From Citromicrobium sp. (lineage in GTDB: Bacteria; Pseudomonadota; Alphaproteobacteria; Sphingomonadales; Sphingomonadaceae): a stretch of DNA of 45,791 nucleotides. Shown here piece after piece: positions 24,526-34,300 of the stretch. Position 1 is the first letter of the stretch, and every line of letters begins with the position of its first letter. The notes below the pieces were generated by a model. It saw only the letters and a list, made by a program, of their open reading frames with translations. It was not told the origin of the DNA and did no database searches. A program made the translations under genes and the position numbers. The stretch spans positions 1 through 45,791 of the forward strand of contig QFNA01000026.1 in the NCBI GenBank assembly GCA_003248395.1. Direction: 5' to 3'.

Positions 24526-25126
24526 GAGGGGCTGCGGTCGGTTTACCGCGCCCGAAAATGCGTCTTAGAACGCGGCGGGCGATAATCAGGAGCCACACGA
24601 TCAGCGCGAGCAGCACCAGCGCAATCCCGCCGGCTACATAGGGATATTCGTAGGCTGCATAAAGCAAGCCCGCCGTCGCAACATCTTCGACGGTCGATAC
24701 CGCTACGTTGCTCACCGGTTCGGGACTGGCGTTGACGACACCCCGCGCACCTGCCTTGCCGGCATGGGCCGCGAAGCTCGCCCCGCCTCCGAGAAGAAAT
24801 GCGACCACTTGGGTTGCAGGATCGGACGGATCGACAATCGCCAATGCCAGCAGGGCACCACCCACTGGACGGATAAAGGTGTGCACCGCATCCCAGGCAC
24901 TATCCAGCCACATCACCTTGTCGGCAAAGAATTCGGCCAGCGCAGCCAGCGCGGCGACGCCCATGACCCAAGGATTTGCGAGGACATCGAGGCTTTGCAG
25001 ATTTTCGGGCAATGGAATGGCTCCGAGCCGCATGGCAAGCCCGGTGGCGAAGATGCTGAGGTAAAGGCGCCAACCCGCCAGCAGGCTGACACTGCCGGCA
25101 ATGCCGATGATCTCCATCACGCCCAT
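24515..25126 (-). CDS. DUF4126 membrane protein
   Basis: A 203-residue protein with about four membrane segments and Gly/Ala-rich stretches ('LLGGGASFAAHAGKAGARGVVNASPEP' near 110-137), the hallmark of DUF4126. It ends in a basic cytoplasmic tail. Function unknown. A GGGAG precedes the ATG at 25126. Probably a single gene or with the lipoprotein gene just upstream (33-base gap, same strand). Confidence 0.8.
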   Translation of the reverse strand: MGVMEIIGIAGSVSLLAGWRLYLSIFATGLAMRLGAIPLPENLQSLDVLANPWVMGVAALAALAEFFADKVMWLDSAWDAVHTFIRPVGGALLALAIVDPSDPATQVVAFLLGGGASFAAHAGKAGARGVVNASPEPVSNVAVSTVEDVATAGLLYAAYEYPYVAGGIALVLLALIVWLLIIARRVLRRIFGRGKPTAAPPSD

Positions 25127-25159
25127 CCGATCATCTCCCTCGCAACCTAGCGCACGCTG

Positions 25160-25822
25160 TCATCGTGCATATTCGCCTATATAGCGCGTTTCGCCGCAAC
25201 CTGTCCTGCCAAAAGCCCCATCGGCAATCTCGCGCGCGCGGTTATTGGCATTCACAGTGTCGCCTGTGATCTGGGCGAGGCGGCATCCCGGACGCGACAC
25301 AGTGCCGATCGTCTCGACGGCGAGAATGGTGCGGCCTTTACCCTGCTCGGTCGCATCGCTGTAGCGGAAAATGCCTGCGAAGGGTTCGCCGTCTTTCATT
25401 CGCCATTCGATGGTGTCGCCGAGATTGTTGAACCCGCCGTACGTTTGAAAGGCATCGTCTTCGGCCCCGAAATCCATATCCATCCGTCCATCGCCATCCT
25501 GCGCAAAGATAGCCACTCCGCGATTGGCGGGGCATTTCCATTCGGTGTAACTGCCTTCTTCAAGCTCTTGTTCGGTTATCGTGCAGGCGTCGATGTCGAA
25601 CTCGGCATAGGTCGAAGAGAAGCCGTCGCCATTCCCGCTTGGTGACGGTCCATCGGATCCGGCCGGTTCCGAGCTGTGACTGTCCTCGGGCATTGTCGGC
25701 GCGGTCGCGGCAACCTCCTGTTCCGATTCTGACGCGGCCTTCCGGTCGGAGTCGGCAGGCTGCCGCGAGTCACAGGCCATGAGCGCAATGGAAAGACAGG
25801 TCAGGCAGGCTAGGCGGATCAT
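25160..25822 (-). CDS. lipoprotein of unknown function
   Basis: A 220-residue protein with a lipoprotein signal (MIRLACLTCLSIALMAC; lipidation at C17), then a Ser/Glu/Pro-rich linker to about 70 and a globular domain with four cysteines that could pair (DACTITE, WKCPAN, GCRLAQ, TGCGET). I do not recognise the domain. Same strand as DUF4126. Confidence 0.78.
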   Translation of the reverse strand: MIRLACLTCLSIALMACDSRQPADSDRKAASESEQEVAATAPTMPEDSHSSEPAGSDGPSPSGNGDGFSSTYAEFDIDACTITEQELEEGSYTEWKCPANRGVAIFAQDGDGRMDMDFGAEDDAFQTYGGFNNLGDTIEWRMKDGEPFAGIFRYSDATEQGKGRTILAVETIGTVSRPGCRLAQITGDTVNANNRAREIADGAFGRTGCGETRYIGEYAR

Positions 25823-25850
25823 CGGGCATCTCCGGATGTTCGTGTGCCCT

Positions 25851-25892
25851 CAAAAGAAAACGGCGCACCGGTGGAAGTTCCGCTGCGCCGTT
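25851..25892 (-). terminator. intrinsic terminator after the thiolase gene
   Basis: A perfect 9-bp stem AACGGCGCA/TGCGCCGTT (25859-25867 and 25884-25892) followed on the minus strand by TTTCTTTTG. It lies about 27 bases past the thiolase stop and also separates the thiolase unit from the lipoprotein gene. Confidence 0.85.
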
Positions 25893-25918
25893 CTGGCGTT
25901 CGTTTGTCCTGACAGGCG

Positions 25919-27100
25919 TCAGAATACCTCGAACAGGCCTGCCGCCCCCATTCCGCCACCCACGCACATCGTGACAACACCGTATTTGGCGCCGCGACGC
26001 TTGCCTTCGATCAACACGTGCCCGGTGCAGCGCGCACCCGTCATGCCATAAGGGTGGCCGATGCTGATCGAGCCACCGTTGACGTTGAGGAGATCGTTGG
26101 GAATGCCCAGCTTATCACGGCAATACAGCACCTGCACGGCAAAGGCTTCGTTGAGTTCCCAGATACCGATGTCGTCGATCTTTAGATCGAACCGTTCTAG
26201 CAGTTTGGGAATGGCATAAACTGGCCCGATGCCCATTTCGTCTGGCTCCGTGCCGGCAACCGCCATGCCTACGTAGCGACCGAGCGGCGTCAGGCCACGC
26301 TGTTCGGCGAGTTTGGCTTCCATCAGGACGCTGGCGCTCGAGCCGTCGGAGAGCTGCGAGGCATTACCTGCGGTTATGCTGGTGCCGGGGCCCATGACCG
26401 GCTGAAGTCCGGCGAGACCTTCGATCGTCGTCGAAGGACGGTTGCCCTCGTCTTTGGCAATTGTGACTTCGGCGTCGGAAACCGTGCCGGTTTCCTTGTC
26501 CTGCACCTTGTGCGTAGTGGTGACGGGGACGATCTCGTCGTCGAATTTGCCCGCCTCTTGCGCCGCAGCAGTGCGCTGCTGCGACTGGAGTGCGTATTCG
26601 TCCTGCGCTTCGCGACTTATCCCGTAACGCTGGGCAACGGTCTCGGCAGTCTGCAGCATCGGCATGTAAATGGCGCCGTGCATTTCCACCAGCTGCGGAT
26701 CCATCTGGACCCGCATATCCTTGGTCTGGACCAGACTGATCGATTCCTGCCCACCTGCAGCCACCACATCCATGCGATCGGTGATGATCTGCTTGGCCGC
26801 GGTTGCAATGCTCATCAATCCCGACGAGCACTGACGGTCGATCGTCATTCCGCTGGTCGTGATCGGACATCCTGCGCGCAAGGCGACTTGCCGGGCGAGA
26901 TTTCCCGCCTGAGTCCCTTGCTGGAGAGCAGCACCCCACAGAACATCATCGACTTCGCCGGGCTCGATTCCGGCGCGCTCGATCGCAGGCTTGAGCGAGT
27001 AGGATCCGAGCGTCGCGCCGGGCGTGTCGTTGAAGCCCCCCTTATATGCGCGGCCGATGGCGGTGCGGGCGGTGGAAACGATAACTGCGTCGCGTGACAT
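25919..27100 (-). CDS. acetyl-CoA C-acyltransferase (thiolase)
   Basis: A 393-residue thiolase. The acyl-accepting cysteine is C91 (DRQCSSGLMSI), the general base H349 (GHPYGMTGAR) and the second cysteine C379 (TMCVGGGMG). It either condenses acetyl-CoA or, more likely for this subgroup, cleaves 3-oxoacyl-CoA in beta-oxidation; the sequence alone does not decide. A MaoC-type hydratase gene is 57 bases upstream on the same strand, which fits fatty-acid degradation. Confidence 0.92.
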   Translation of the reverse strand: MSRDAVIVSTARTAIGRAYKGGFNDTPGATLGSYSLKPAIERAGIEPGEVDDVLWGAALQQGTQAGNLARQVALRAGCPITTSGMTIDRQCSSGLMSIATAAKQIITDRMDVVAAGGQESISLVQTKDMRVQMDPQLVEMHGAIYMPMLQTAETVAQRYGISREAQDEYALQSQQRTAAAQEAGKFDDEIVPVTTTHKVQDKETGTVSDAEVTIAKDEGNRPSTTIEGLAGLQPVMGPGTSITAGNASQLSDGSSASVLMEAKLAEQRGLTPLGRYVGMAVAGTEPDEMGIGPVYAIPKLLERFDLKIDDIGIWELNEAFAVQVLYCRDKLGIPNDLLNVNGGSISIGHPYGMTGARCTGHVLIEGKRRGAKYGVVTMCVGGGMGAAGLFEVF

Positions 27101-27157
27101 GGGAAAATCCTTGGATAGCTGGAAAAATGTCGAGACTCGCCGGGGAGGAAGCTTGCG

Positions 27158-27607
27158 TCAGACGAAGAACTGCGTGATCCATTCAGTGATGAGGGCAGGT
27201 TTCTCTTCGCCCTCGATCTCGATCGTGATTTCGACCGTCTGCTGCCATTGACCCGGGCGTTTTTCGGTCATTTCCACGAGTTTCCAGTGCCCACGGATTC
27301 GCTTACCCGACCGAACCGGGTTGATGAAGCGCGTCTTGTTGCCACCATAGTTGACGGCCATCTTGATGCCGTCGGGGCGAGGCACGTCGCTTTTTTCGGT
27401 CAGGTGGGGAATCATCGACAGGGTGAGGAACCCGTGCGCGATCGTGCCGCCGAAAGGCGTCATCTTGGCCGCTTCCTCGTTCACGTGAATGAACTGGTGA
27501 TCGCCCGTTGCATCGGCAAACTGGTTGATACGCTCCTGACTCATCTCGACCCATTCGCTGGTGCCCAGTTGTTCGCCGACCTTGGCTTCGATTTCCTGCG
27601 GGCTCAT
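27158..27607 (-). CDS. MaoC family (R)-specific enoyl-CoA hydratase-like protein
   Basis: A 149-residue hotdog protein with the catalytic pair D36 and H41 in FADATGDHQFIH and 'GTIAHGFLTLSM' near 54-65, the hydratase-2 motif. It hydrates trans-2-enoyl-CoA to the (R)-3-hydroxy form. It is upstream of a thiolase in the same direction, so they may act in one acyl-CoA pathway. Confidence 0.9.
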   Translation of the reverse strand: MSPQEIEAKVGEQLGTSEWVEMSQERINQFADATGDHQFIHVNEEAAKMTPFGGTIAHGFLTLSMIPHLTEKSDVPRPDGIKMAVNYGGNKTRFINPVRSGKRIRGHWKLVEMTEKRPGQWQQTVEITIEIEGEEKPALITEWITQFFV

Positions 27608-27715
27608 AGCGCCTCTCCTTCGTCAGAAATACACGATTTCGCGCGACTCCTGCCGCGCATCCGGCACCCGTCATGGCGAATGAGACAGAGCGGCGCAACT
27701 GCTCCGCAAATGCCC

Positions 27716-29009
27716 TTACGGCACGGCGGGATCGCCTGCGGCAAGCTGTGCGGTCGCCTGCCGCCGGTCGGCGAGAGCAGACTTGCGATTGGCCTCCGTC
27801 CGCGCCGATTCGCGCCGTTTGCAATGATTGACCAAGGCGATCTGCAAACCGACCAGCATCAGGAAGAAAGGCTGGTAGGCAATGCCCTGGAAGGTCGCCC
27901 CCACGAGGTAGATCACCTGGGCAAATTGCAAGGCGCTGGCCAGCGGTGCCTGCCACTGTTCCGATCGCGACGAACGGTCGCGGTACGCACGCCTTACGCG
28001 CTCGAGCTGGAACAGCCCGACCAGATGCAGGGCGGCCCACAAGAAAAGGCCCGGCCAACCCTGCTCGCCGAGCATTTCGAACCAGGAAGAATGATAGGCG
28101 CGTGCCGCCTCGGTCACCTCGACATACTCGACCGAGGTCGAATTCCCTTCCACCGAGGTTACCGGCATCTGGTAGGTAAAGCTGTTCCCGCGATAGGCAT
28201 CGAAGCCGCCGCCGAGCGGTCGTTCCTGGCAGGAAGGGCAGTGCGACAAGCAGGAACGCGCCCGCGGCCGCCAAATACCGTAGCCGGTGCTTGACGTCGC
28301 GCAGCATCATCAGCGCCAGCACCGCGATGCATACCAGACCAGTACGCGCTTCGGTCCCGACCGGAATCAGGAGGCATGCAAATATCAGCGCGAAACCGAA
28401 TAGCTTCACGCGCCAGTCGGCCGGGTAGATCGTGCCCTGGCGCATGAGCCAGAGAATCACGGGAATGATCGCCACCGATGCCGTGGCGAGCGTCGAGCTT
28501 TCGTAGATGTTCGAATTGTCATTAACGAAAAGATAGAGGCTTTCGTACCCGCCACCGCCGAGCACCGTCTTGAGCCCGGCGGACACGATAATGGCCGACG
28601 CCGTCAGGATCATGACCAGCGAGGCGGATTCGATGCGTAGACGCGTTGTCAGCGTAAAGGGCAGGAAGATCGCAAAGACGAGCGAACGCCAGACCCAGTC
28701 CCATTTGGCTTGCGCCGTGTCGGGAAAATCGGCCCACTGGAGAGTGATGAAACACCAGACAAGAAGAGCGACGAGAAGCGCCTGGCGCAGCGTGAAGCGG
28801 GTGTTCGCCTTGGGGTCGAAAAAGATCCATCCGCAAAACGCGAGGACGAACGAGATAAAGGAAAGCGGTGCCGCCTGCGTGAGGGACCAGCCGATTTTCT
28901 GGGGAGCCAGAATGTCGATGTAGATGTAGGTGAGCACCCACAGGAACGGTCGTCGCAACCCGAGGACAAACATCGTCACAACGACAAGGAACAGCGCAAG
29001 GTCAAGCAT
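27716..29009 (-). pseudogene. O-antigen ligase family protein (exosortase-A-associated), internal deletion
   Basis: A polytopic membrane protein in two frames. From ATG 29009 the first frame gives ten or so helices (IDILAPQKIGWS, 'FDPKANTRFTLRQALL', 'NDNSNIYESSTLATASVAIIP', 'PVGTEARTGLVCIAVLAL', 'ALPFLP'), typical of the putative O-glycosylation ligases of exosortase A systems. After 28230 it turns to nonsense. A second frame resumes with PLGGGFDAYRGNSFTYQMP and further helices to the stop at 27716. In relatives about 35-40 residues ('ERM...STR...W...') lie between 'LPFLP' and 'PLGGGFDAYR'; these are missing and the frame is shifted. The active loop is therefore lost. It belongs with the glycosyltransferase at 29285. 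Confidence 0.8.
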
Positions 29010-29223
29010 CGCGCGTTTCCTCGCGCAGCCGCTCGCGCCGTCGACGACGCTGACCCTTGCGATCGACCTCTTCTTCCGGAACGATATTTCCGTCCTCGGC
29101 GAGCAAATCTTCGCGATCGAGCGAATCGCGCGGCAGCAGGCGCGCGAATGCGAGCAGGATCAGCGCATGGGCCAAGGCAAGGGAAAGATAGTCGATCAAG
29201 CGGTGCGAGCCTTTATTGCGCAA
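29002..29223 (-). CDS. small membrane protein upstream of the O-ligase
   Basis: A 73-residue protein with one hydrophobic helix (RLIDYLSLALAHALILLAFARLL, about 8-30), an acidic middle and a strongly basic tail (QRRRRRERLREE). It overlaps the O-ligase start by 8 bases and probably shares its transcript. Function unknown; the coupling and the clear topology support a real gene. Confidence 0.6.
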   Translation of the reverse strand: MRNKGSHRLIDYLSLALAHALILLAFARLLPRDSLDREDLLAEDGNIVPEEEVDRKGQRRRRRERLREETRDA

Positions 29224-29284
29224 GACGCGCTAGCGAAAGAACGTTGACGCGCCGTTAAGTCTAATATGTCAGGAAAACAGGGCA

Positions 29285-30487
29285 ATGACACGCATCCTCC
29301 ATATCCTCGACCATTCTTTGCCGCTGCACTCGGGCTATACGTTTCGGACGCGCGCGATCCTGAAGGCCCAGCAGGCGGCGGGAATGGAGGTGCGGGCCGT
29401 GACGGGACTGCGGCATTCGGCAGATGGACCGCCTGAGGAACTGATCGATGGGCTAGATTTTGTTCGCACGCCCGGCCACGTGGCGGGGCCGCCGCTGCTG
29501 AGAGAATGGCGTGAGATCGAGAACCTGCGCAAAACCATCGAGCACGTCGCTGGCGAATGGCAGCCCGACGTTCTGCACGCCCATTCGCCAGCGCTCTGCG
29601 GCCTCGCCGGGCTGCGGGCAGCGCGCAATCTACAACTGCCGTTCGTCTATGAAATCCGTGCGTTCTGGGAAGACGCTGCGGTCGGCAACGGCATTGGGCG
29701 CGAAAGTTCGATCAAATATCGGCTTACGCGCGCGCTGGAGGACCATGTGGTGCGAGGTGCGGATGCTGTCGTAACGATTTGCGAAGGATTGCGCAGCGAC
29801 CTCGCACGGCGTGGTCACGATTGTGAAAAGATGACAATCTCGCCCAATGGTGTCGACATGTCGCTGTTCGGCGCACCGACTGCTCGCGATGTAGAATTGG
29901 CGGCAGCCGTTGGTATCGGCAGCGGGCCGGTGATCGGCTTTATCGGCAGTTTTTACGATTACGAGGGGATCGACGACCTGATCGCGGCAATGCCTGCCCT
30001 TCGCGAGCGGCATCCGGCGGCGCAATTGCTGCTGGTCGGCGGCGGGCCGATGGATCAAGCCTTACGCGTGCAGGCGACAGAATCGCCAGCGCGCAGTGCC
30101 ATCACATTCACCGGTCGCGTGCCGCACGACGAGGTCGAACGCTATTATTCGCTGATCGATGTGCTCGCCTATCCGCGGAAGAAATCGCGGCTGACCGATC
30201 TGGTCACTCCGTTAAAGCCGCTGGAGGCGATGGCGCAGCAACGGATCGTCGCGGCAAGCGACGTGGGCGGGCATCGCGAACTTATCGAGGACGGGCCCGA
30301 CGATCCTGCCGCGCTTGCGCGGGCACTGGGGGACTTCATCGAGCAGCGCGATTCATGGCCAGCGATGCGCGTGGCCGGGCGCGAACATGTCGCGAACCGA
30401 CATGACTGGTCGCGCAATGTCGAGCGCTATCGCGCCGTTTACGACAGACTGCTAGAGAAGAGACACGCCAGGGAGGGGCAGGCATGA
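29285..30487 (+). CDS. glycosyltransferase, exosortase A system-associated (GT4)
   Basis: A 400-residue GT-B enzyme. N-terminal 'ILHILDHSLPLHSGYTFRTRAIL' and 'HAHSPALCGLAGLRAA', C-terminal 'FIGSFYDYEGIDDLIAAM', 'FTGRVPHDEV', 'PLKPLEAMAQQRIVAASDVGGH' (the E-x7-E-like donor site). The wording of the N-terminus and 'RAFWEDAAVGNGIG' identify the family that accompanies exosortase A/EPS gene sets. Complete. Divergent from the small membrane protein/O-ligase pair, so both belong to one polysaccharide region; other members of the system are not in the window. Confidence 0.87.
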   Translation: MTRILHILDHSLPLHSGYTFRTRAILKAQQAAGMEVRAVTGLRHSADGPPEELIDGLDFVRTPGHVAGPPLLREWREIENLRKTIEHVAGEWQPDVLHAHSPALCGLAGLRAARNLQLPFVYEIRAFWEDAAVGNGIGRESSIKYRLTRALEDHVVRGADAVVTICEGLRSDLARRGHDCEKMTISPNGVDMSLFGAPTARDVELAAAVGIGSGPVIGFIGSFYDYEGIDDLIAAMPALRERHPAAQLLLVGGGPMDQALRVQATESPARSAITFTGRVPHDEVERYYSLIDVLAYPRKKSRLTDLVTPLKPLEAMAQQRIVAASDVGGHRELIEDGPDDPAALARALGDFIEQRDSWPAMRVAGREHVANRHDWSRNVERYRAVYDRLLEKRHAREGQA

Positions 30488-31146
30488 TGGACGATTCGCA
30501 GGTATCGCAACGAAACTGGTTTCGTCCCGCGGTAGCCGCGTGGTTTGCCCTGTTGCTTGGGGGCGGTACGCTCGCGATCCTGCTGGCCATTCCGCGCGAA
30601 TCGCTCGAGTGGCGTCTCGGCGCCGTCGGGTTGGCGGATTTGCACCCGGTCTTTGCGCCACCGGTCGGGGGAGCCGGCCTGCTCCCGCTGGTGCTCGTCG
30701 CGACATTCGCGGGTGCGCTGATTGGGCTACTGATCGCGAGCCGGATTGCGCGTCAGGACCGGCCTCGCGTCGCATTCCAGCATGCGGCGGACCTTCCGCC
30801 GTTCGAGGCCGACGCGGCTGAGGTGGACGTCGTCGAGGAACACGACGAGCCGGCGCATACGGACATGCCTGCGGTGGATATCCACGAAGAGCAAACCCTT
30901 GCCAGGTCCCGGCCCCCGGAACCCGTCGCAGCCTCTATCCCGGATGAGGCGTTCGGATTTGTACCGGACACGCCGGGATCATTCCGCAAGGAGCCTTTGG
31001 GGGAAATGAGCCTTGATGGACTCGTGCAAAGGCTCGGGCGGGCCCTTGAAACCCATCGACACCACGCGAAGCCGCTGGATCGTGAAACGGAGGCGCGATT
31101 GCGCAATGCGTTGATCGGTCTTGGACAGGATTCTGTCAGACGCTGA
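30484..31146 (+). CDS. membrane protein of unknown function
   Basis: A 220-residue protein with two membrane helices (about 14-36 and 61-82), then a long acidic, disordered cytoplasmic part and a short helical end (SLDGLVQRLGRALETHRHHAK). It overlaps the glycosyltransferase by 4 bases (ATGA), so it is translated with it. A similar small N-terminus (RNWFRPAVAAWFALLLGGG) occurs in sphingomonads, but no function is known. Role in polysaccharide assembly is inference from coupling. Confidence 0.72.
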   Translation: MMDDSQVSQRNWFRPAVAAWFALLLGGGTLAILLAIPRESLEWRLGAVGLADLHPVFAPPVGGAGLLPLVLVATFAGALIGLLIASRIARQDRPRVAFQHAADLPPFEADAAEVDVVEEHDEPAHTDMPAVDIHEEQTLARSRPPEPVAASIPDEAFGFVPDTPGSFRKEPLGEMSLDGLVQRLGRALETHRHHAKPLDRETEARLRNALIGLGQDSVRR

Positions 31147-31382
31147 ATGCCATTTTGCGAATACGAATTCGTTTTGCTGCAATGCGGCAATAAACGGGAT
31201 TTCTTCACGCATGTGAAATTTTGCTAAACCGTCTGCCGGTTGCAAAATCTCTTTCTTGCCTTCAAAAGCCAGTTTCGCGAAATTTTGGCGGTTGCTCATG
31301 CGGCGCCGCACAATTCGGCTACCTGCCCGAAAGGCCCGCTGGCCTCATGGCGAGGCAGGCGAGGAGGAGGTCGCTTCGGCGA

Positions 31383-34300
31383 ATGAAAGGTCTGACTTTT
31401 TCGCAACCAAGGAAACAGGGTCTGTACGATCCGCGCAACGAACATGACGCGTGCGGGGTCGGGATGGTTGCGCATATCAGGGGGAAAAAAAGCCACTCAA
31501 TCGTCAGCCAAGCGCTGGAAATCCTTGCCAGTCTAGACCACCGCGGGGCGGTGGGGGCCGATCCGCTGCTGGGCGACGGTGCGGGCATCTTGCTGCAAAT
31601 TCCCGATCCGCTGATCCGGAAATGGGCGAAAGATCAAAGACATGAGCTGCCCCGTCCCGGCGATTATGCCGTTGCAATGTGCTTTCTGCCCCGTGTCGAT
31701 GAAGCGCTTGATTTCGTCGAGAAACAGCTCGAACGCTTTGCAGAGAAGGAAGGACAGCGTGTCATCGGCTGGCGCGACGTCCCGACCACGCTCGACGGGC
31801 TGGGCGACGCAGTCGTCGCGTCGATGCCCGTCATCCGCCAGTGCATCATCGCCCGCGGCCAGAACTGCACCGACCAGGACGCTTTCGAACGCAAACTGGT
31901 GGTGATCCGCAAGCAGACGCTGAACCCCCTCGCCGCGCTGGAGGAAAAGCACGGCATCTCGGGACTGAGCAAGGCCTATATCCCGAGCTTTTCCAGCCGC
32001 ACGGTGGTGTACAAGGGGCTGCTGCTCGCCAACCAGGTCGGCAGTTTCTACGACGATCTGCGCGATCCCGATTGCGTGTCCGCGCTCGGCCTCGTCCACC
32101 AGCGTTTCAGCACCAACACCTTCCCCAGCTGGCGACTTGCCCATCCCTATCGCTTCATGGCGCATAATGGCGAGATCAACACGGTTCGCGGCAATGTGAA
32201 CTGGATGGAGGCGCGCCGCCGCACGATGGAAAGCGACCTTCTGGGCGCCGACCTCGACAAGATGTGGCCGCTGATCCCGCATGGCCAGTCGGACACCGCT
32301 TGCCTCGACAATGCGCTCGAACTCCTGCTGACGGGCGGATACAGCCTTGCGCACGCGATGATGATGCTGATGCCGGAGGCCTGGGCGAAGAACCCGCTGA
32401 TGGATCCTGCACGCCGCGCGTTTTACGAATACCATGCCGCGCTGATGGAACCATGGGACGGCCCCGCCGCCGTGTGCTTCACCGACGGCCGCCAGATCGG
32501 CGCCTGCCTCGATCGCAACGGATTGCGCCCGGCGCGCTGGTGTACGACGAAGGACGATCTCGTCGTGCTGGCATCGGAAAGCGGTGTGCTGCCGTTCGCC
32601 GAAGAGGACATCACGCGCAAATGGCGCCTCCAGCCGGGCAAGATGCTGCTGATCGACCTAGAGGAAGGCCGCATCGTCACCGACGAGGAACTGAAGACCG
32701 ACCTTGCCGCGGCAGAGCCTTACGAGGCTTGGCTGGAAAAGGCGCAGTACAAGCTCGGCGATCTCGACCATATCGAGCCCGACCTGTCCGAAATCGCCGA
32801 TAGCGAAATCCCGCTCCTCAACCGCCAGCAGGCCTTCGGCTATACGCAGGAGGATATCTCCCGCTTCCTCGAACCGATGGCCGCCAATGGCGAAGACCCG
32901 ATCGGTTCGATGGGCACCGACACGCCGATTGCAGTGCTGTCCGAGCGCAGCCGCCTGCTCTACGACTATTTCAAGCAGAACTTCGCGCAGGTCACCAACC
33001 CGCCGATCGACCCGATCCGCGAGGAACTGGTGATGAGCCTGCTGTCGATGATCGGCCCGCGCCCCAACCTGCTCGGCCGCGACGGTGGCACGCACAAGCG
33101 GCTGGAGGTCAGCCAGCCGATCCTCACTAATACCGATCTGGCGAAAATCCGTTCGGTCGAGGTGGCGCTGGACGGCGCCTTTCGCACCGCCACCATCGAC
33201 ATCACCTGGGATGCCAGCACCGGTGCCGACGGGCTGGCCATGGCGCTGAAGGAAATGTGCTGGGCGGCGACCGAGGCGGTGCTGGGCGATGCCAATATCC
33301 TGATCCTGTCCGACCGCAACCAAGGGTCGGAGCGGATCGCCATGCCCGCATTGCTCGCCACGGCTGCGGTCCACCACCAGCTGGTGCGGCAGGGGCTGCG
33401 GATGCAGACGGGCCTCGTCATCGAGACTGGCGAAGCGCGCGAGGTGCACCATTTCTGCGCGCTGGCAGGCTATGGTGCGGAAGGCATCAACCCTTATCTC
33501 GCTTTCGAGACGCTGGAAGATTTGCGCGCACGCAAGCTGCCCGATCTCGATCCGGAAACCGTGCAGAAGAATTTCGTGAAGGGCGTGGGCAAGGGCATCC
33601 TCAAGGTCATGTCCAAAATGGGCATTTCGACCTACCAGTCTTATTGCGGGGCGCAGATCTTCGACGCGGTGGGCCTGTCGTCCGAATTCGTCGACGCCTA
33701 TTTCGCCGGCACCGCCACCACGATCGAGGGCATCGGCCTGAAGGAAGTGGCCGAGGAAACCGTGCGTCGTCACGGCCAGGCCTTTGGCGACAGCCCGCTC
33801 TACAAGGGTATGCTCGATGTCGGCGGTATTTACCAGTATCGCATCCGCGGCGAGGAGCATGCCTGGACCCCGCAGAACGTCGCCAATTTGCAGCACGCAG
33901 TGCGCGGCAACGACCCCAAGAATTACGAGGAATTCGCCGCCTCGATCAACCAGCAGTCCGAGCGTTTGCTGACGATCCGCGGGCTGATGGAGCTGAAGAA
34001 GGCCGAGCGTCCGCTCGATATCGACGAGGTCGAACCGGCAGCCGAGATCGTCAAGCGGTTCAGCACCGGGGCGATGAGCTTCGGTTCGATCAGCCACGAG
34101 GCGCATTCCACGCTGGCCATCGCCATGAACCGCATGGGTGGCCGTTCGAACACTGGCGAAGGCGGCGAAGAGCCCGAACGCTTCCGGCCGCTGGACAATG
34201 GCGATTCGATGCGCAGCCGGATCAAGCAGGTCGCCAGCGGGCGTTTCGGCGTGACGGCGGAATATCTCGTCAATTCGGACGATATCCAGATCAAGATGGC

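Noticed and set aside
1200..31171. The palindrome CGAATTCG at 1200, 4739 and 31164, upstream of genes, as a shared operator.
   Set aside because: The same octamer also occurs inside gltB coding sequence at about 33685 and 34767, so it is probably chance.
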